A stretch of 64,000 bases of DNA. Source: Straminergon stramineum. Its lineage: Eukaryota > Streptophyta > Bryopsida > Hypnales > Calliergonaceae. Location of the stretch: positions 17,363,350 through 17,427,349 of the forward strand of contig OY987271.1 in assembly GCA_963920665.1 (NCBI GenBank), written 5' to 3'. Positions 22,690-36,490 of this stretch are shown here, piece by piece. A model generated the notes under the pieces. That model did not search any database and was not told where the DNA came from. It saw nothing but the letters and a program-made list of their open reading frames with translations. The translations under genes and the position numbers were made by a program. Numbering within the stretch: position 1 is the first letter of the stretch; each line of letters begins with the position of its first letter.

Positions 22690-25543
22690 AAGTTAAACAA
22701 AAGAATGATTCGACTACTTCCAGCTCCACTCGTGACAAGAGCAAATGTGAAGACCTCAGTGTCCAAAAAATAAACACCAATATTGCCCTTTCTTGGCTAC
22801 GGAAAGGGTGATCAATATCCAAAACCCTCTAGTACAATTTATGCTTGCCTATATGGTCCATTGAAAATGACCCTCAGAAATTTGAGCCTCCTACCTTAGT
22901 AGTCATGAAATTGTTCATGTTTCCAATGGTGTTCATGAGGGCTTTGGAGCACCTCATTGCGCACATTGACTTGGCATTTTGGGTTTTTTTGACTACTTTA
23001 ATTCATGATTTTTTGTTTCTAGTCATGTAGATATATAAGTTGTGATATTTCACTCTCTCGAGTTACTTGCATGGAATGACCTTACTAACAATAGCTACAT
23101 AATTCTCAATGATTTTAGTTAACCTCCCTAGGCTAAAATTGTATTTGCTACCAACTCTAAAGCACAACATGACTAATCTAATGACGAAAGTGAATACAAA
23201 GTCAAATCAATGGCCCTAGTTACATTTGCTTGATTTTCTTGTAGTGTTGTGATAGAATTGACATTTATACAACTTTTACTTCATTAGGATACTAAAGAAC
23301 CATATTTGGTTCTAAGCTAGGGGGGACAAATGGGATGGGGGTGATTTTAGGTCTATCTACCTTACATGTGTAGAAGTTTGAAGTGGACTTCTCTTGGAAA
23401 GTGAGCCAAGGTTAAAAGCCAAGAGCCTCTTATAGAGTAGTTGCTTATTTTGTATAGACAAAGTTTCAACCTCAAGCACTTTATTTCCCAAAGTGTCCAA
23501 GGTTGGGAGATTTACTTGAAGTAAAGACATTGATATAAAGAAGTTTCTTTTTGGGTAGCAAAAAATGTGCTTTGTGCCAAAAATATAGCCCTCATAAAGA
23601 TGTTCACTTGAAATATGTTGAATTATGAGTAGTTGGAGGTCTTTACAATGAATGTCAATAAGGGAGACTGATTCCTCAATAAAAAAGCACAAGTCAAGAA
23701 ATTGATTAAAAAAATGAATTTGTAAAGATGGCACTATAGATCTCAATTATGTAGGTGAGAATTTTAGGATTTATATACAACAAATCCTACATTTGTCTTG
23801 GAATCACTTCCATAAATGAATTTGAGATTTTGTAGCAATGCTTTACAAATGAAGAGATGTATAGAAGAAGAAAGGGTTATTTTGTTGCTACTTGGTTGAA
23901 GAATGACAAAGTTCAACTCTTACAAAGTAACAACACCTAATTGCTATATTTCATAAAGGCCGAATTTACTTGCTATTATCATGATCTTTGTATTAAAAAA
24001 TACATTACATGGATTGCATATGTGTTATTTCTACAAGTTCAAAAGTTTGTTTCATTGAAGATGATCAAAAACTGAGTTAAGTTTTGGTGTTGTAGTACTA
24101 TAAAAAAATGAAAACCATAGGTGATGGTCAACATTGTCACATTATTGAGACATTATTTTTTTCATTTGTAGAAGTCATATAACATTCAAGATCTTAAACA
24201 TTTTTATTGTTGGGTGATTGCAAGAAACACTTATCCTATTACTTGTCCCCTTGCCCTAGGATGGGTGTTGTTTTACTCATAACTTTTGCATCATTTGTTC
24301 ATTTCGTGGGGAATTTGGAATAAAGGTACATGTGGTAGTTTTTGACATTGAGTAATTTAAAAAAAAATGAAAGTTAGTTTATTATTTTTAACCTGACCTG
24401 ATTGGAAGTCTACTTTGGCCATTTAGGGGGGGGGGACTATTTTTGACCCAAAAGTGCAAATTCAAAGTCACAAATTGGACATATTAGAGGTCTACTAACA
24501 TTACAAGGATTGATGATGAGTTCTCATGAAAATAGGAACATGTCGGTTGTGCACATGGGGTGTAAGTGACCTTCCTTTGCACGAAGGCTATGAAGAGGGA
24601 AAAATTCCCTACATAAATTCTTTGGTGCAATGCAAGTGCAATCTTCTCTAGTGAAATGGCTATTATAATGGCTATTTTTTGAATCTTTTTTGAATGACTG
24701 AAAATGAAAAAGGTCCACAAATCTCTTTTCTACTATTTTCTATTGTAAGCAACTTCTATAGGACCTTGTTGCATTCTATAATACAACGTAGTTCTAAATT
24801 GAAGGTTTAGATTTGCAAGGGCATTGCTAACACATAGTACTAGTAGTAGTCCATGGAATTGCCAGTCCTATGGCCAAAAACTATTTTTTTGAGCCAAAAA
24901 TATGAAGTGTTTCTTGCAATCACCATATTGAGGAATGAACAAGAATGAATAATAATGAATAACAATGAATATTAATAAATAATCATGAACAAAGAACTAA
25001 TCATTGATAAATAATAATAATTACATTGATTTATTTCCTCAACAATAACATTGTTGAAGCCAAAGACTCTACCCTTGATGTTCAAGACTGTAGCTTGGAA
25101 TTTGAAATTTTCATCATTTGAATTACAAGTGACAATTTTTTTGTTATTACAAGGTATAAAAAGAAATTTGTTTGGGTCATTGCAAAGAAGACCTATAATA
25201 TATGTTGCAATTTTGCCCTGTAGTCATCATTTATTGGGGGTACTTTACATTTAAAAAGATACAATTAATGATTTAAAAAATATTTTAAGGTTAAACCATG
25301 AAAATGATTGTCTCCTAAGAAGACCAAATATAGCATACCACAGTACAATAGTAGATTTTGTCTAAAACAATTCTTGAAATAAAAATTTGGACATTTCAAA
25401 AAATAATTATTTTAGTATGACAAAAATCGAATATTCACGAATTCTCACAAAAATCCACATTTTCCTAACTGCATATTTTGCAAAAATTATTTAATTTGAC
25501 ATAAAAGAAAAAAACTTGTTTCTCTATTAGTATACTACAGTAA
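22690..25543. other. AT-rich intergenic DNA
   Basis: No gene can be supported. The longest open frame (23357-23746, minus) has no family resemblance I recognise. A G10 run lies at about 24426-24435, and simple AAT-rich repeats occur at 24940-25020. Confidence 0.4.
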
Positions 25544-26762
25544 CCCCTAAGCACAAGAACTAAATGTGCAAGATCTCAAGAAAATAGATACTTTGGTCTT
25601 CTAATTTGTAAAATATAGAAAAAAAAATTTTAATCAATTTTGGATATTTGTAAAAACTCTATAGAAATGGTTGTGCACCAAAAGAATCATGATATTATTT
25701 TTATACAAAATCCTTCATATGTATTAAAAAGAAGCTTAAATTTTTTTGTTTTTATTCCATCTTAAAATTTGGAAAAATCCAAAAAATAGAAAGAGTTATT
25801 GCTACTGCAAGCTCAATTGATGTTAGAATCCAAATTACACAATATTGGATGTATTTCATTCATATTTCTTTCTTTTTAAATGTTTCAAATTTTTTATTGT
25901 AAAATTATGTTTTCATTCCAACTTCCATTCATACTTAAAATTTCTAATATACATTGTAGTTTTTATTTTCATTTTATACTTTAAAAAATTACAAGAATTA
26001 ACTTTTCATTAAAAAATTCTGAAAAGTTTAACATCAATAGAAAATATTCAAAACCCATTCTTTCACAAGTGAAAATACCAAAATTTTATATATCAATTAT
26101 ATGAAAGGATAAATTTAATATGATAGTAAAATTTGACTTAAAATTTATTAGCAAGGTGCTTGAGATGTAAAATATAAAAGAACTAATTGATAACTATTCA
26201 CAATAATATCCATTGCTTCTTCTACCTCTTAAAAATATTCAAATGAATTGGATTTTTTTGCTGTGTAGAATTATTTATTTTGACATTTTGCTAGAAAATT
26301 ATATCAATGAAAATTTTTACAAAACAAATTGAATTTTTTTATAGTGATAGACAAGCCATACTATAAATATGAAATTGATATTTGAATAGTATTGAAAAGT
26401 TTAAATTTAGCTCAGACATGAAGTTGGACCATTTGACAGGATTTCAGCCCTCTAGAAGTGTGTGAGCTCCCCGAGTTCCCAAACAATGGGAAAAGTCGCC
26501 ACAACAACAATATGATGTGGTAGTGACACTAGTACACTACCACATTAAATAATAATATTTATTTATTTATTTATTTTATTAAGAAAATAATAATCTTATC
26601 ATTTTTCTCATTTTTTTTCATTTTGAATATTTTTTTTCTGGATAGTAGTGGCTTGTTCCCAACAATCTCTCTAAGCCTAAAACTTGAAATAAGCCTGAAA
26701 CAATCTCTCTAAGCCTCAAATCTCCCCTAATGCATTTCCCAATGATTTTGGTTCTTTAGGAG
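25544..26762. mobile_element. Putative TTAA-element, 1.22 kb
   Basis: The left border is GTAA (25540-25543) then CCCCTAAGCACAAG. The right border is GGTTCTTTAGGAG then TTAA (26763-26766). The interior is AT-rich and without ORFs. It contains a TTTA microsatellite near 26550-26580 and a small hairpin at 26514-26545. The pairing of the two ends is inferred from orientation and spacing only. Confidence 0.4.
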
Positions 26763-26766
26763 TTAA

Positions 26767-28030
26767 ACAAAATACAAACATGTGTGCTAGGGCTACTAGG
26801 AGTAAAAAATCTATATCATGTACAATAGGATAAACCATTGTCATCCTTTTGATTTTTGCAAATATCTAAGCTTCATCAAAATTTTCAATTTCTTTTGCGA
26901 AAGAAGTGCAAATCAAAAAATATTCCATATGTATTACAAGTTAACTTATTTTTGAAGAACCTCGTACATTAGAGGTGGTTAAAGCAAAAACATCTCTCTC
27001 ATGATAGAAAGACTTAATTTCATCTGCCCTTCGAATTCTATCAAATAGAGGTCTATTTGTAGTACCAATTTGACCTAAATCCATCTTTATAGAATGTCTC
27101 CAATTTTACACATGGTGCAACATGGTTGCAAAGCAATAGAACTTTTAGTGAATGGTTTTGCTTCTAAGATGCACCTACAAAGTTTTTCAAATCTTTATTT
27201 TGAAAATTATAAAAATAATAAAACATTCTACAAATTTGGTTGAATTTTGTCTTTTGGATGTTGTTCATTCATCTACAAGTAAAAAAATAACCTTGATTGA
27301 AATTTTGACTCAATTGACCCTAGAAGAATGAGACATGTCACTAAAGTAGTCAACCATAAAATATTAGATTCTCAAGTGAATAGGTACATCTTGTGTTTCT
27401 ACAATTTCTCAAATTTCATCAATCTCTATTGATTGTGCAAGCATTTACAATATCATCCTACCTTATTTTGGATAGTGCAAAAAGCAATCCTCACTAAAGT
27501 GATTCTTGATGAAGCTATTCATATCCATAGGAATAGATGAATTGAACGTACAAAATATGAATGACAACTCATTTCTATCATCCAAAAGTACTTTCATTCA
27601 TCTAAATGATTGATGCCCTCCCAAAGAATTTCATCCACTAATAAAACAAGCTACAAGAAGCTATTACCAAATATTCTCTCAAATTTTTATGAGTCAAGCA
27701 TTGGAGTAGGGATGAGGTCTAACAACAACTCATCTATTTTTACATGTGGTTGGAGTTCCGTTGGGGCCTCCTCAATGTGAGCCTCTGAGGTCACCCTTCA
27801 AAGTACAAGTTCATCCCAACTTCAATTTTCAAGGGATTCAATCAGTGGACCAATCACTAATGGCAGTCAAGATCACAAGTGTAATCAAGCAGTGGTCTCA
27901 ATTTTGATCAAAATTTAAAGTTTAGCTCCAGTACCCAAAGACCACTCCACAGCTCTATACTGATCTTCCAACAATCAAAATAACCTATATTAAAATGCTT
28001 TAAATGATACATAAATAGTTTCCTCTATTT
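26767..28030. other. AT-rich intergenic DNA downstream of the DUF810 gene
   Basis: I see no coding or repeat structure that I can name. Confidence 0.4.
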
Positions 28031-28710
28031 TAAGCATGCACCGACAATCTTCGAACACAAGTTCAGGGGTCACTCGGGTCATTCAGAAAAAAGTTGTTGA
28101 TCAGAAGCTGATGTACAAGTCCATCACTTCTCTTCTATTTAAAGAGAAAAATCATTACCTGGACATTGTGGAAAACTACGCAGATTTCCACAAACTACAA
28201 AAACTATGCAAACAAACCACGATCTCTCTTGTACGCGCACACCGGATGCTTGTATCATATACTGCTCCAGGTTGGAAATTAACAAATCCTGGAATGGCAT
28301 GCCAATGCGCTGTTACACCAGTAATCTCCAGAATAGAGTTACCACAGGAGTTTTATCTCAATATACATAGCTCAAATTTTATAAAGCTGTTACTGGCATG
28401 CCACTACGCACAGGCTAGTTCCAGATGGCTAAAACTCCTAATCGGCTTGAAGACTTGACTCGGAATCAAAAGATTGCAATGCCGATGCAAACTCCATTAT
28501 AGATATACATCATACAACTTAGGCCCATTGAAACTGGAAACAACACTTACCGGCGCTTGACCGTCAACCCACCTACACCCCAAGTCTGTAACTCCGTCCA
28601 GCACGCAACGCAGATTGGACATTACCAGCAGAGATTTGTCAGGCCTAATTTGACGGCCACCTCTAGCATACAAGTCCAGCTCAAAATTAGCAATGAAATT
28701 CTTCGAAAAA
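28031..28710 (-). other. Probable 3' untranslated region of the DUF810 gene
   Basis: The base composition stays gene-like down to about 28035 and then becomes AT-rich. An open frame on the other strand (28036-28458) shows no domain and is most likely incidental. Confidence 0.4.
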
Positions 28711-31700
28711 TCACGCTGAAGCTTTCTTTAGGTGGTAGGTTTTCTTCAGAAATTTGGATGCCGTGTCATCACCCCGGTAGCAAAGAACCCTCAAAACAGT
28801 ATTGGGATCTGTTGCACTCCACTTCCCTGTGGTGGGTGGCATTGGGGCCTTGGACGACGACTTGCTGCCTTGACCTATGGATGCCAAGTAAATCTGGATC
28901 AATTCACTGCTAGAAAGCTCGAACAACGTAAGAACCTGTGAAGCTGGTGCCATAGCTTGTTCCACTTCAGACAACGGCAAGCCCTCCCCATCAGCCAGAA
29001 AGAGCTCCTTCAACGCATACATGTCATCTTTCAACAAGTCAGCATCGTCTTCTCTGAAAGCCCGCGATGGTCCACCCGCCAGAAGAACTCGGAGAAGACA
29101 ATCAAAACAGGCCCTCATAAGCGCACCTGCGATCCGGTTCCTCAACGATTCTGCACTGGTTTCAGCTATTTCTCCTAATTTGGCTTCCAAAAGTTCCAGA
29201 ACACTATTCACTCTTGCAATTGAAGCGTCCCCAGCATACAGCCCTTCTCCGAACACATCTCGAAGCTCTGAAAATACAACCCTGTAGGCAGCAGAGTCGA
29301 TGAGTTGTCTCGTGCCCTCCATGATTGCAGCTCGAGTGTTTTGAAAGGAATTACTAGCTGGCTCTGCTACTGGTGGAGGTTCAGGTTTGGCCTTCGAAAA
29401 CATCCGACCAATCTTAGAAGGCGGCGTAATAGGTTCGTCCTTCCTCCAGGCAAACCGAATTCTCTTATCTAAAAACTGCAGTTGCGAATTGATATGATCA
29501 AGTGTGTTGATTCGCACGCATAGATAAGGCAAACTGTATGTGACATCTCCAGAAGAAGACGCAATCCTATTCTGCTGGTTTCGCTGCGACTCTATCTTCC
29601 CTTTACCCTTAGAAGAACCCCGCCATGACTTACTGACCTTGCACCGAGTGAGAGGAGGCAAAGGAGGGATAAACAGGTCTTTGGTTCCTGAAATATTGCA
29701 GAATGCCTCGTGAGAATCGTCCCAAATCAAAAAGAGCAGGAGGCATGAGAAACTAGTTACAACTCTACTCCTAAAATTGATAAAAGACCACATCTAAGAA
29801 ACTACAGTAGTCAAACCGTCATCCTCTACCATGTAAGATACAATAAAGGATTCAATTTCTCCCGTTCCGTAAAGCAAGCAAGAACCCAAAACGCATCAAT
29901 ATTTGGCAACCGTTTTTGTCAGAAAGGAACCCTGATATCTTTTATTTAGCCAAAAAATTTCGACCGCTGTTCATTCAGAGAATACCAAAAATAATACTCA
30001 CCACAAGGTTGGACTGCTTGAGTAACATAGCGCTGTAACGCCCTATCCAATCCGGCTACCAATTGCTGAAGTAACTCAGGAAACTGCTCCGCAGGCATTG
30101 CAAAGTATGCATCGAGTGATTCCTCCATGAAGCGCAGCACTTCAACTCCTGATGGTGCATAATTTTCTGAGGTGGAAGCTGGGCTCCATTTCTGACCAAC
30201 CACCACTTTCACTAATCAGATATTCAATGCCACAAAAGTCTTGCAAACAAAAAAGGTTCTCCGTATGGTTCCTGTTCTTCATCGCTCAAGAAACCGTACC
30301 TTCTTCACAGAGAAAATTTCTCGTGCTTGTAAGAAAACCTAGCGGACAGGTTTTCATGAACATTTTTCTATCATAATACCGAGGAATTTGTATGTTTTGA
30401 TAGTCCATGGGCTACTAAAAACAAAACTATGAGCACACCTCCTTATAAACGGACAGAAACAAGCATATTGTATCACGTGAACAAGAACCGCACATGCTGC
30501 TCCTGAGACTAACATCAAGATCAGACTTCTAATATGAATACTACGGAGTTCGTATAAGTGCATACCACACTGTGATCTCTTCACCTAAAGTCTATCCCTT
30601 GACCAATTCAGGCAAAACAAATAACACAATGAACTGAGTTTTTGTAATGCAGCTGAACTTCATAACGCCACGTTCAATTCACTAACAGTCTGGAGAGCAA
30701 TACTCAGCACACGCAAATACTACCTCTTGTTGAATGTTGCGATCGACCCACTCTGCCATTTTGTCCACATTATCCTCCACCCACTTTCTTGTTAACTCTC
30801 CCATGACCTGATCAGCTTCAAAAGGTGGCATTTCGCGAATGAGGCTCTTTCCTCCGTCGTCACACTCGGCTCCATCTTCAACAGCAATCCCAACAAGTCG
30901 CTTCTCAAGATCGTCTGAAGCTTTTAATATTGCAACTGTGTCAAGAGTCATTGTAGACAAATTTGACAAATATTGCTTAAACTCTCGACTGTAACACACA
31001 TGAAGAGTGGCTGCGGCGACTCCACCCGCAAAAGGATGCCATCTCTTCAACACAGGGCTATAGTTATCTACTTCACTCATGGCAAAAGCCATTGCGTCCT
31101 GCGCTAAAACCGCTAGCGCTGGTGGAGGCGCAGTAGCAGCCTTAAATGATCTCCGTCTGGAATCCACGGTCTCCATCAGCTGCAAAACGCAAGAATTCCA
31201 AAACAAGTTCAGAGAGATCTAGTTAGATATAAAGGGAGAAGATTCTGAATGAAAAACAGTTTGACCTATATTATCATGCTCTGATCAGTGTTTGTAGATA
31301 CTGACTCCCATTTATAATCATGACTACAGAGGCCATGAATGAGAAACAATCACTTCGCAATTACAAACTTCTCACATTATCGTACAATATGGTGTTAGTT
31401 GAAAAGACGCACTTCTGAAAGTATTATATCAAACTAACCTATGTACAGCAATTCAGGGAATCATCAGCACCTGAGCAAAGGCTGTTCTCACGGAAGACCG
31501 AACATAGACATCAACGCGACTTAGCGGAATATTTAATTCTTCTTTACCGCGGCCCCGATTCTCACGTGATATGTGTTCTCCCAAGATTTGTGCACACCGA
31601 ACTGCTACTCCCAATAGCCCTGCCATAATGTCACTGGCTCCTCCAGGAAACGAATCATGATATGCTAGGAGCCTTCTTTCTACCCAAAACTGCATGGTGC

Positions 31701-33420
31701 TGAGTGTCGACTTTAATAGCGGCAACTGATCGGCTTTGATATTCCCTTTCAAATCGTTAGAAACCTCGTCCAATTGACTTTCAGAAAGCTGGAGAAGATT
31801 CGCTGCAGTCTGACCCGTGGTTACAAACTGCCGGAAGAAAACCCATGCTAAGAGCAAGTCATGCATTGTCTGGTCAATTCCCAGCACACCCCACGTCTTC
31901 TGTATCAACTCAAGAGCTTCGTCCATCTCTGCTATCACTTCGGCCTTTGAAGGCGTATGAAAAATTGAACAAAGTAGAGCAACGTAGATATGCGCATTCA
32001 AAGGAAAACCATCAGCCCAATGCAGGAAATCTCCATATTCGCTATTGTGGGCTCGAGTTGCCCTACCCATGGCTGCACTACGAAGAACTTGCATGATCTC
32101 ACTGTTTTTCCCTTTGTCTACTGTCTTGTGTCCATCAGCGATGTCCCGTAAAGATTGCTTCAGTCGATGGGCATCCATTCCTCCATCTCCTGGTACTAAA
32201 GGATGAGCAAGAAGACCGGCTTCTAACACTCTCAACTGGCGCTTTAGCCAAGATTGATAATCTCCCTCATCTCCAAAGGTTGATGGACCAATATTTTGTA
32301 GGAGCTCCAGAGGTACTATCATCGATCCACTTCGTTTACTAGCCTGCAAGAAGAAACGAATGGTAAAACTTTCATGAGTACAGAAAACAATACACATAAA
32401 CAAGCCTGCCAGCAAATATGCCTAATTATGATCATTCTAGATTTTTCTTCTGTAGCAGCAATGCGAATTCTAATCAATGTGACTATGCAGCAGCCCAAAC
32501 TGACAAGGGAGAATAACCAACATACAGTATATTTCAATTTCATCTCCACTGGGCTTAATGAGGGATCATTCACAGTAAAATAAAGAATCAATCCAGGCAT
32601 TCAAGAAGCTCAAAAGAGTAAATTGAACTGTGTTTAATATCTAGTAAAGATGAATGCACCTGTCCTGCAGTTGCACGGGACAGGGCTCGCCGAGTCCTCG
32701 TTTCACTGTTCTCAGATATACGCATTTGTATCCTCAAGACATCTGAAATGGTGATGTTCTTCTTTGATTTGAAGGAAGACGACCGTTGAATCTCAGTGGA
32801 GCCACCAGAAGATTGCAGGCCTAAAGCCTTCTTCATTTGGCTGGCAGCGGAAGATGTGAGCGACTTATTGGGTTGTGGTTTAGTATCCTGTTTTATACTC
32901 ATACTCCTGAAACTGGGGGCGTTATTTCCACACACTGCCACCAGGATCTCATAAGCTGTTTCTCGGATATCATCTTCTGCATGATCGTAAATTCAACATT
33001 AGAAGATCGTAAGACGTCATGAACGACGTGATTGCTGATCACAGACCAACATAAGCAGACACCCCACCCCACAACTATTACATAATTCAAACTAAGTTAC
33101 GAAAATTGAGTACCATATCAAGTCAGAATGGGGTAGCAAGAATGGAGGTCAATGGAAATGCAAGTTAGACAAAGGCAATCATCAGAAAGACTTTCAATCA
33201 GCTACAAAACACCATGAAGACAGTGGCCTGGCTTGACACCATGAACTAAATAATACTAAGCCCAAACACCAAACAAATTGGGACGTTCTACAATGGAAGA
33301 AGCATCTTCATTCTCACCTGATAACTCAACTCGAAGAGGTGGAATTGGCGATCCCAGGCGATCACTCTCAGAGCCTGCTTCTCCTTGCTTTCCATTCTGA
33401 GCTAACACAGAAGGAGCCAT
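28711..33420 (-). CDS. DUF810 / MUN-domain protein (PATROL1/unc-13-homolog family), 971 aa, six exons
   Basis: The six coding exons are 33420-33318, 32976-32660, 32343-31471, 31179-30724, 30191-30002 and 29687-28711. All have GT..AG junctions and the phases join without a break, giving 2916 nt. The start is the first ATG (MAPSVLAQNG). The N-terminal block DDIRETAYEILVAVCG (residues ~36-51) and the central FGDEGDYQSWLKRQLRVLEAGL, HWADGFPLNAHIYVALL and GIDQTMHDLLLAWVFF blocks match the plant DUF810 family, closest to At2g20010/At2g25800-type members of about 950-1000 aa. PATROL1 is about 1100 aa. The family shares a MUN domain with Munc13 and is linked to exocytic delivery, for example of the plasma-membrane H+-ATPase in stomata. 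No signal peptide or membrane segment is expected. The gene appears intact, and no TTAA element was found in its introns. Confidence 0.93.
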
Positions 33421-34500
33421 CTCTCACTCACACCGCCGTGAAAGACAATCCCTATCACTGAAAAAAAATTCCAAATTTCCCAGGAACCGCATTAATAGAT
33501 TCGTCAGGGACCCGTCACTAAAAATGTGCTACACAGTTGCCAGGAAATCCACAAAAATCAATATCTGCGACGTTCTCCTCCGCGTTTTCAAAATTCAAAC
33601 CAGGCTCTTCTCAAAGAGCTCCAGAGTTCCTTAAAAAACGGTTCTCCAACGAGTCCAAAATACAAATCCTCGCCATCATTGCCTATTACAAAATCATCAC
33701 AACAACTAAAACCACCAAAAATGGCTACAAAAATATTTTCGCCGTCTACCCCTACCCCTAAAATCAACCGCTTCCAACCCCAAATCTCACGACCGGGAAT
33801 CCACCAATAACCTCTCAACTCCGCTTCTTCAATTCCCGTTCCTCATAACACCGCGTTCCCTTCCTCCATCAACACCGTGCCTGAAATTTCCTCCACTGAC
33901 ACCTCCAAAGGAAAACACCCTAAAATCTAGAAATCTAACCAAAAATTTCTCCAGAACGTCTTAAATCGAAGCTTGTTAAACCAGAAGCATAACACCGACC
34001 GCCTTCCAATCCTCTATCGACCCCACAGCTGAAGTTTCGTCCACACTTCCCAAGAAAGCACAGAAACTCTAGAAACTCTTAATCAAATTTTCTCAAAAAT
34101 CTCTTAAATCAAATTTTGTAAGAAGCAGAAGCTTAACACCACCTTCCAATCCTCAATCAACGTTGTGTTTGAAATTTCCTCCACTGACATGCATGCACCT
34201 CCAAAGAAACCACCCCTCAAATCTAGAATATCTAATCAAATTTTCTCAAAAATGTCTTAAATCGGAGGTTGCAAACAGGAGATACAAGAATAGGAGCAGG
34301 TGGAGGTCGGCGAGCTAGCGCCATGGGACGGAGCTGCTGAGAGCTATGGCGATGGAGGGAGATGCAACAGCTCGGCAAGTGAACTCCCAAGGACAAAGTC
34401 TGGCAGCGAGCCCTTGTTTAAGGGTGACTCCGCTGACTACGCAGATGGATGATTCTTCTGGGATGAGGAACGAATGGTTTCCGTTTTCTGGATGAATGTC
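33421..34500 (-). promoter_or_regulatory. 5' region of the DUF810 gene with imperfect tandem repeats
   Basis: Upstream of the start codon, 33855-34275 contains about three diverged copies of a ~145-bp unit. Markers are CTTAAATCG/CTTAAATCAAA near 33959, 34102 and 34256, CTTCCAATCCTC at 34012 and 34143, and AAATTTCCTCCACTGACA at about 33884 and 34172. The region is CT/CA-rich and likely includes the leader and promoter. No TATA box was fixed with confidence. Confidence 0.5.
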
Positions 34501-34599
34501 GTTGGAGTTTGAATTTCCCTCCTTTGTGAGTATGGGAGTCTTACTGTATTATTATACTCAGTAACTCCACGCCCATGTCCCTTGATGATAATAGTTGAT

Positions 34600-35671
34600 G
34601 GGAATAAATAACTCGTTTAATTATCATTGAAATGTACCCACATTCTAGGAATGACACTTAATTCTTTAAATATATAAAAACATGTAACAAAAATTTAAAC
34701 ACCTAAATTGTGAAAATTGTGATTGGATACAATAGATTGCTACTTGTAGCAGATTTAGAGTAAAATGATTTTGGAAAGAAATGCTTAAACATGAGGGATA
34801 TCTTTTTTTATATAAAATAAAAAAAAAATTATTAGGTAATAAAGATATTATTCAAAAATGTTCACAATAATACATTTTTTTGAAAAAAAAATGTTTTTGT
34901 CCTATTAGTGCACGTGACACTAATTTTTAGCAAATTATGCTCTTTGTAAATTAATTAAATTAGTGTAATTAATTATTGTTTTGTAGTGACACTAGTTTTA
35001 TCCCCCTCACTTTAGGACAAATCAATGTAGCTAGAATCATAGTTCACAAAAGTAGAAGAACTTACTTTGTTTCACTATAATTGCTACTCTATATAAGAAG
35101 AATTTTCAAGAAGTCATGGAGTGTTTTGGTTTGTAATCCCTTTTGGGCCAATATCAACTTCTTCAAGACCATGGGAAATCTTGATTTCTAAAACCATGAA
35201 GATGCAACATTAAACTATAATTAGAAGAGTAATTTAATGATGTATTTAAAATAAAAGTTGTAAATGATTATTCATTGATCATATTTATATGAGTAAATTA
35301 GTTGTTGCACTAACCAATATTTTTCATTAAAATTTGAAACAAAAATTCAATTTTTTTTTGTAGATTGAATGTTTGGAATTTTTGCAAAATTTCATTTTCT
35401 TTCATTTTATATTTTTTGAATATCTTTATTTCAATAGTATATTCAAGTCATTGTTGAGGAATCATTTTTGAATTGAAAAAGTTCATTTTGGAGGTCAACC
35501 ATATTTGTCCCCCTTGAGTGAAAGCTAAGGAATATTTGCAAAAGTTCGAAAATCTATATCACACAAATGATAGAGAATTAATATGAAAATTTACATCAAT
35601 TACAAAGATGAAATAATCAAGATTATGAGTGCATGGGATATATCTGCATTCATCCATTGTTCAAAACTTTA
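34600..35671. other. AT-rich intergenic DNA
   Basis: I recognise nothing with confidence apart from the element end ACTTTAGGGG finishing at 35675. Confidence 0.4.
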
Positions 35672-35679
35672 GGGGATAA

Positions 35680-36486
35680 CTTCTAAAGGACAAGTTCAAT
35701 AACCATGTAGTTATATATCAATTATAAATTTAATTTAGTATTTTTTTTCATTAAATTCAAGTTTCAATTGTCTGATTTTAATACGATTTTATTATGCATT
35801 GCTACCAATATGAAAAATCTCTATTAGTTTTGTGAATTTGGAATTGTTGTCAATCTTCATAAATAAAAGTGAAAATAAGTTGGTAAATATAACAAAAATA
35901 ATCTAAGTACTTTGAATTTTTTTCACTAGGTATATCAAGAAAACTAGCAATGAAAAGTACCACTAATTTTTTTAAATACATATTTTAATTTTTTCACCCC
36001 AAATTTGTTTTGTTGATAACCTTCACATTGTATAACTATTATTAAGCTAAATTTAGCCCTTACATAGTTGACTGATATAAATTTAACTTATATCATATGT
36101 AGAAAAATGTCTTGTAGATGCTGATTTTTCAAAAAAATTTACAAAAATACCAAAGTATTATAATTTCTTCAAGTGCCATGAATAGATAAAATTATAGTAA
36201 TTATGGCATATATTAGAAGAATTTGAGATTTTTACCAAAAAAAAAGGTGAGAATGATATTAAGGTTTTTGTTTTTAATTCTAGACAATGGAGATTGCAAT
36301 GGAAATCATTCTTTGATGAAACTAAAAAAATGTAGCCTAGTAAGTTTTATTTCTACTCCATTTTAAAATTTTAAGAAAACCCAAAATCCAAATATGAATA
36401 ATGGATATTTTTGAAAATTACACTAGAAATTACAATGAAGTTTGACCAAGGCTTTTCTAATTTTTAAATACAAGGACCTCTAGGGA
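35680..36486. mobile_element. TTAA-element, ~807 bp (family F, copy 2)
   Basis: The left border is ATAA (35676-35679) then CTTCTAAAGGACAAG. The right border is GACCTCTAGGGA then TTAA (36487-36490). The block AATGAAGTTTGACCAAG just inside the right end is identical in the 800-bp element at 57460-58259. It has no ORF. Confidence 0.55.
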
Positions 36487-36490
36487 TTAA

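Noticed and set aside
23357..23746. 129-codon minus-strand frame
   Set aside because: AT-rich, no recognisable motif, and no splice or neighbour support.
24426..24435. Run of ten G after CCATTTA, resembling a TTAA-element end
   Set aside because: No TTAA follows and no partner end was found. Treated as a simple run.
26514..26545. Short palindrome ATGTGGTAGTG...CACTACCACAT
   Set aside because: The arms are only 11 bp, of a length expected by chance or within a decayed element. Noted inside the 25544-26762 entry only.
28036..28458. 140-codon plus-strand frame
   Set aside because: It lies in the probable 3' UTR of the DUF810 gene on the other strand, has no domain and no gene context.
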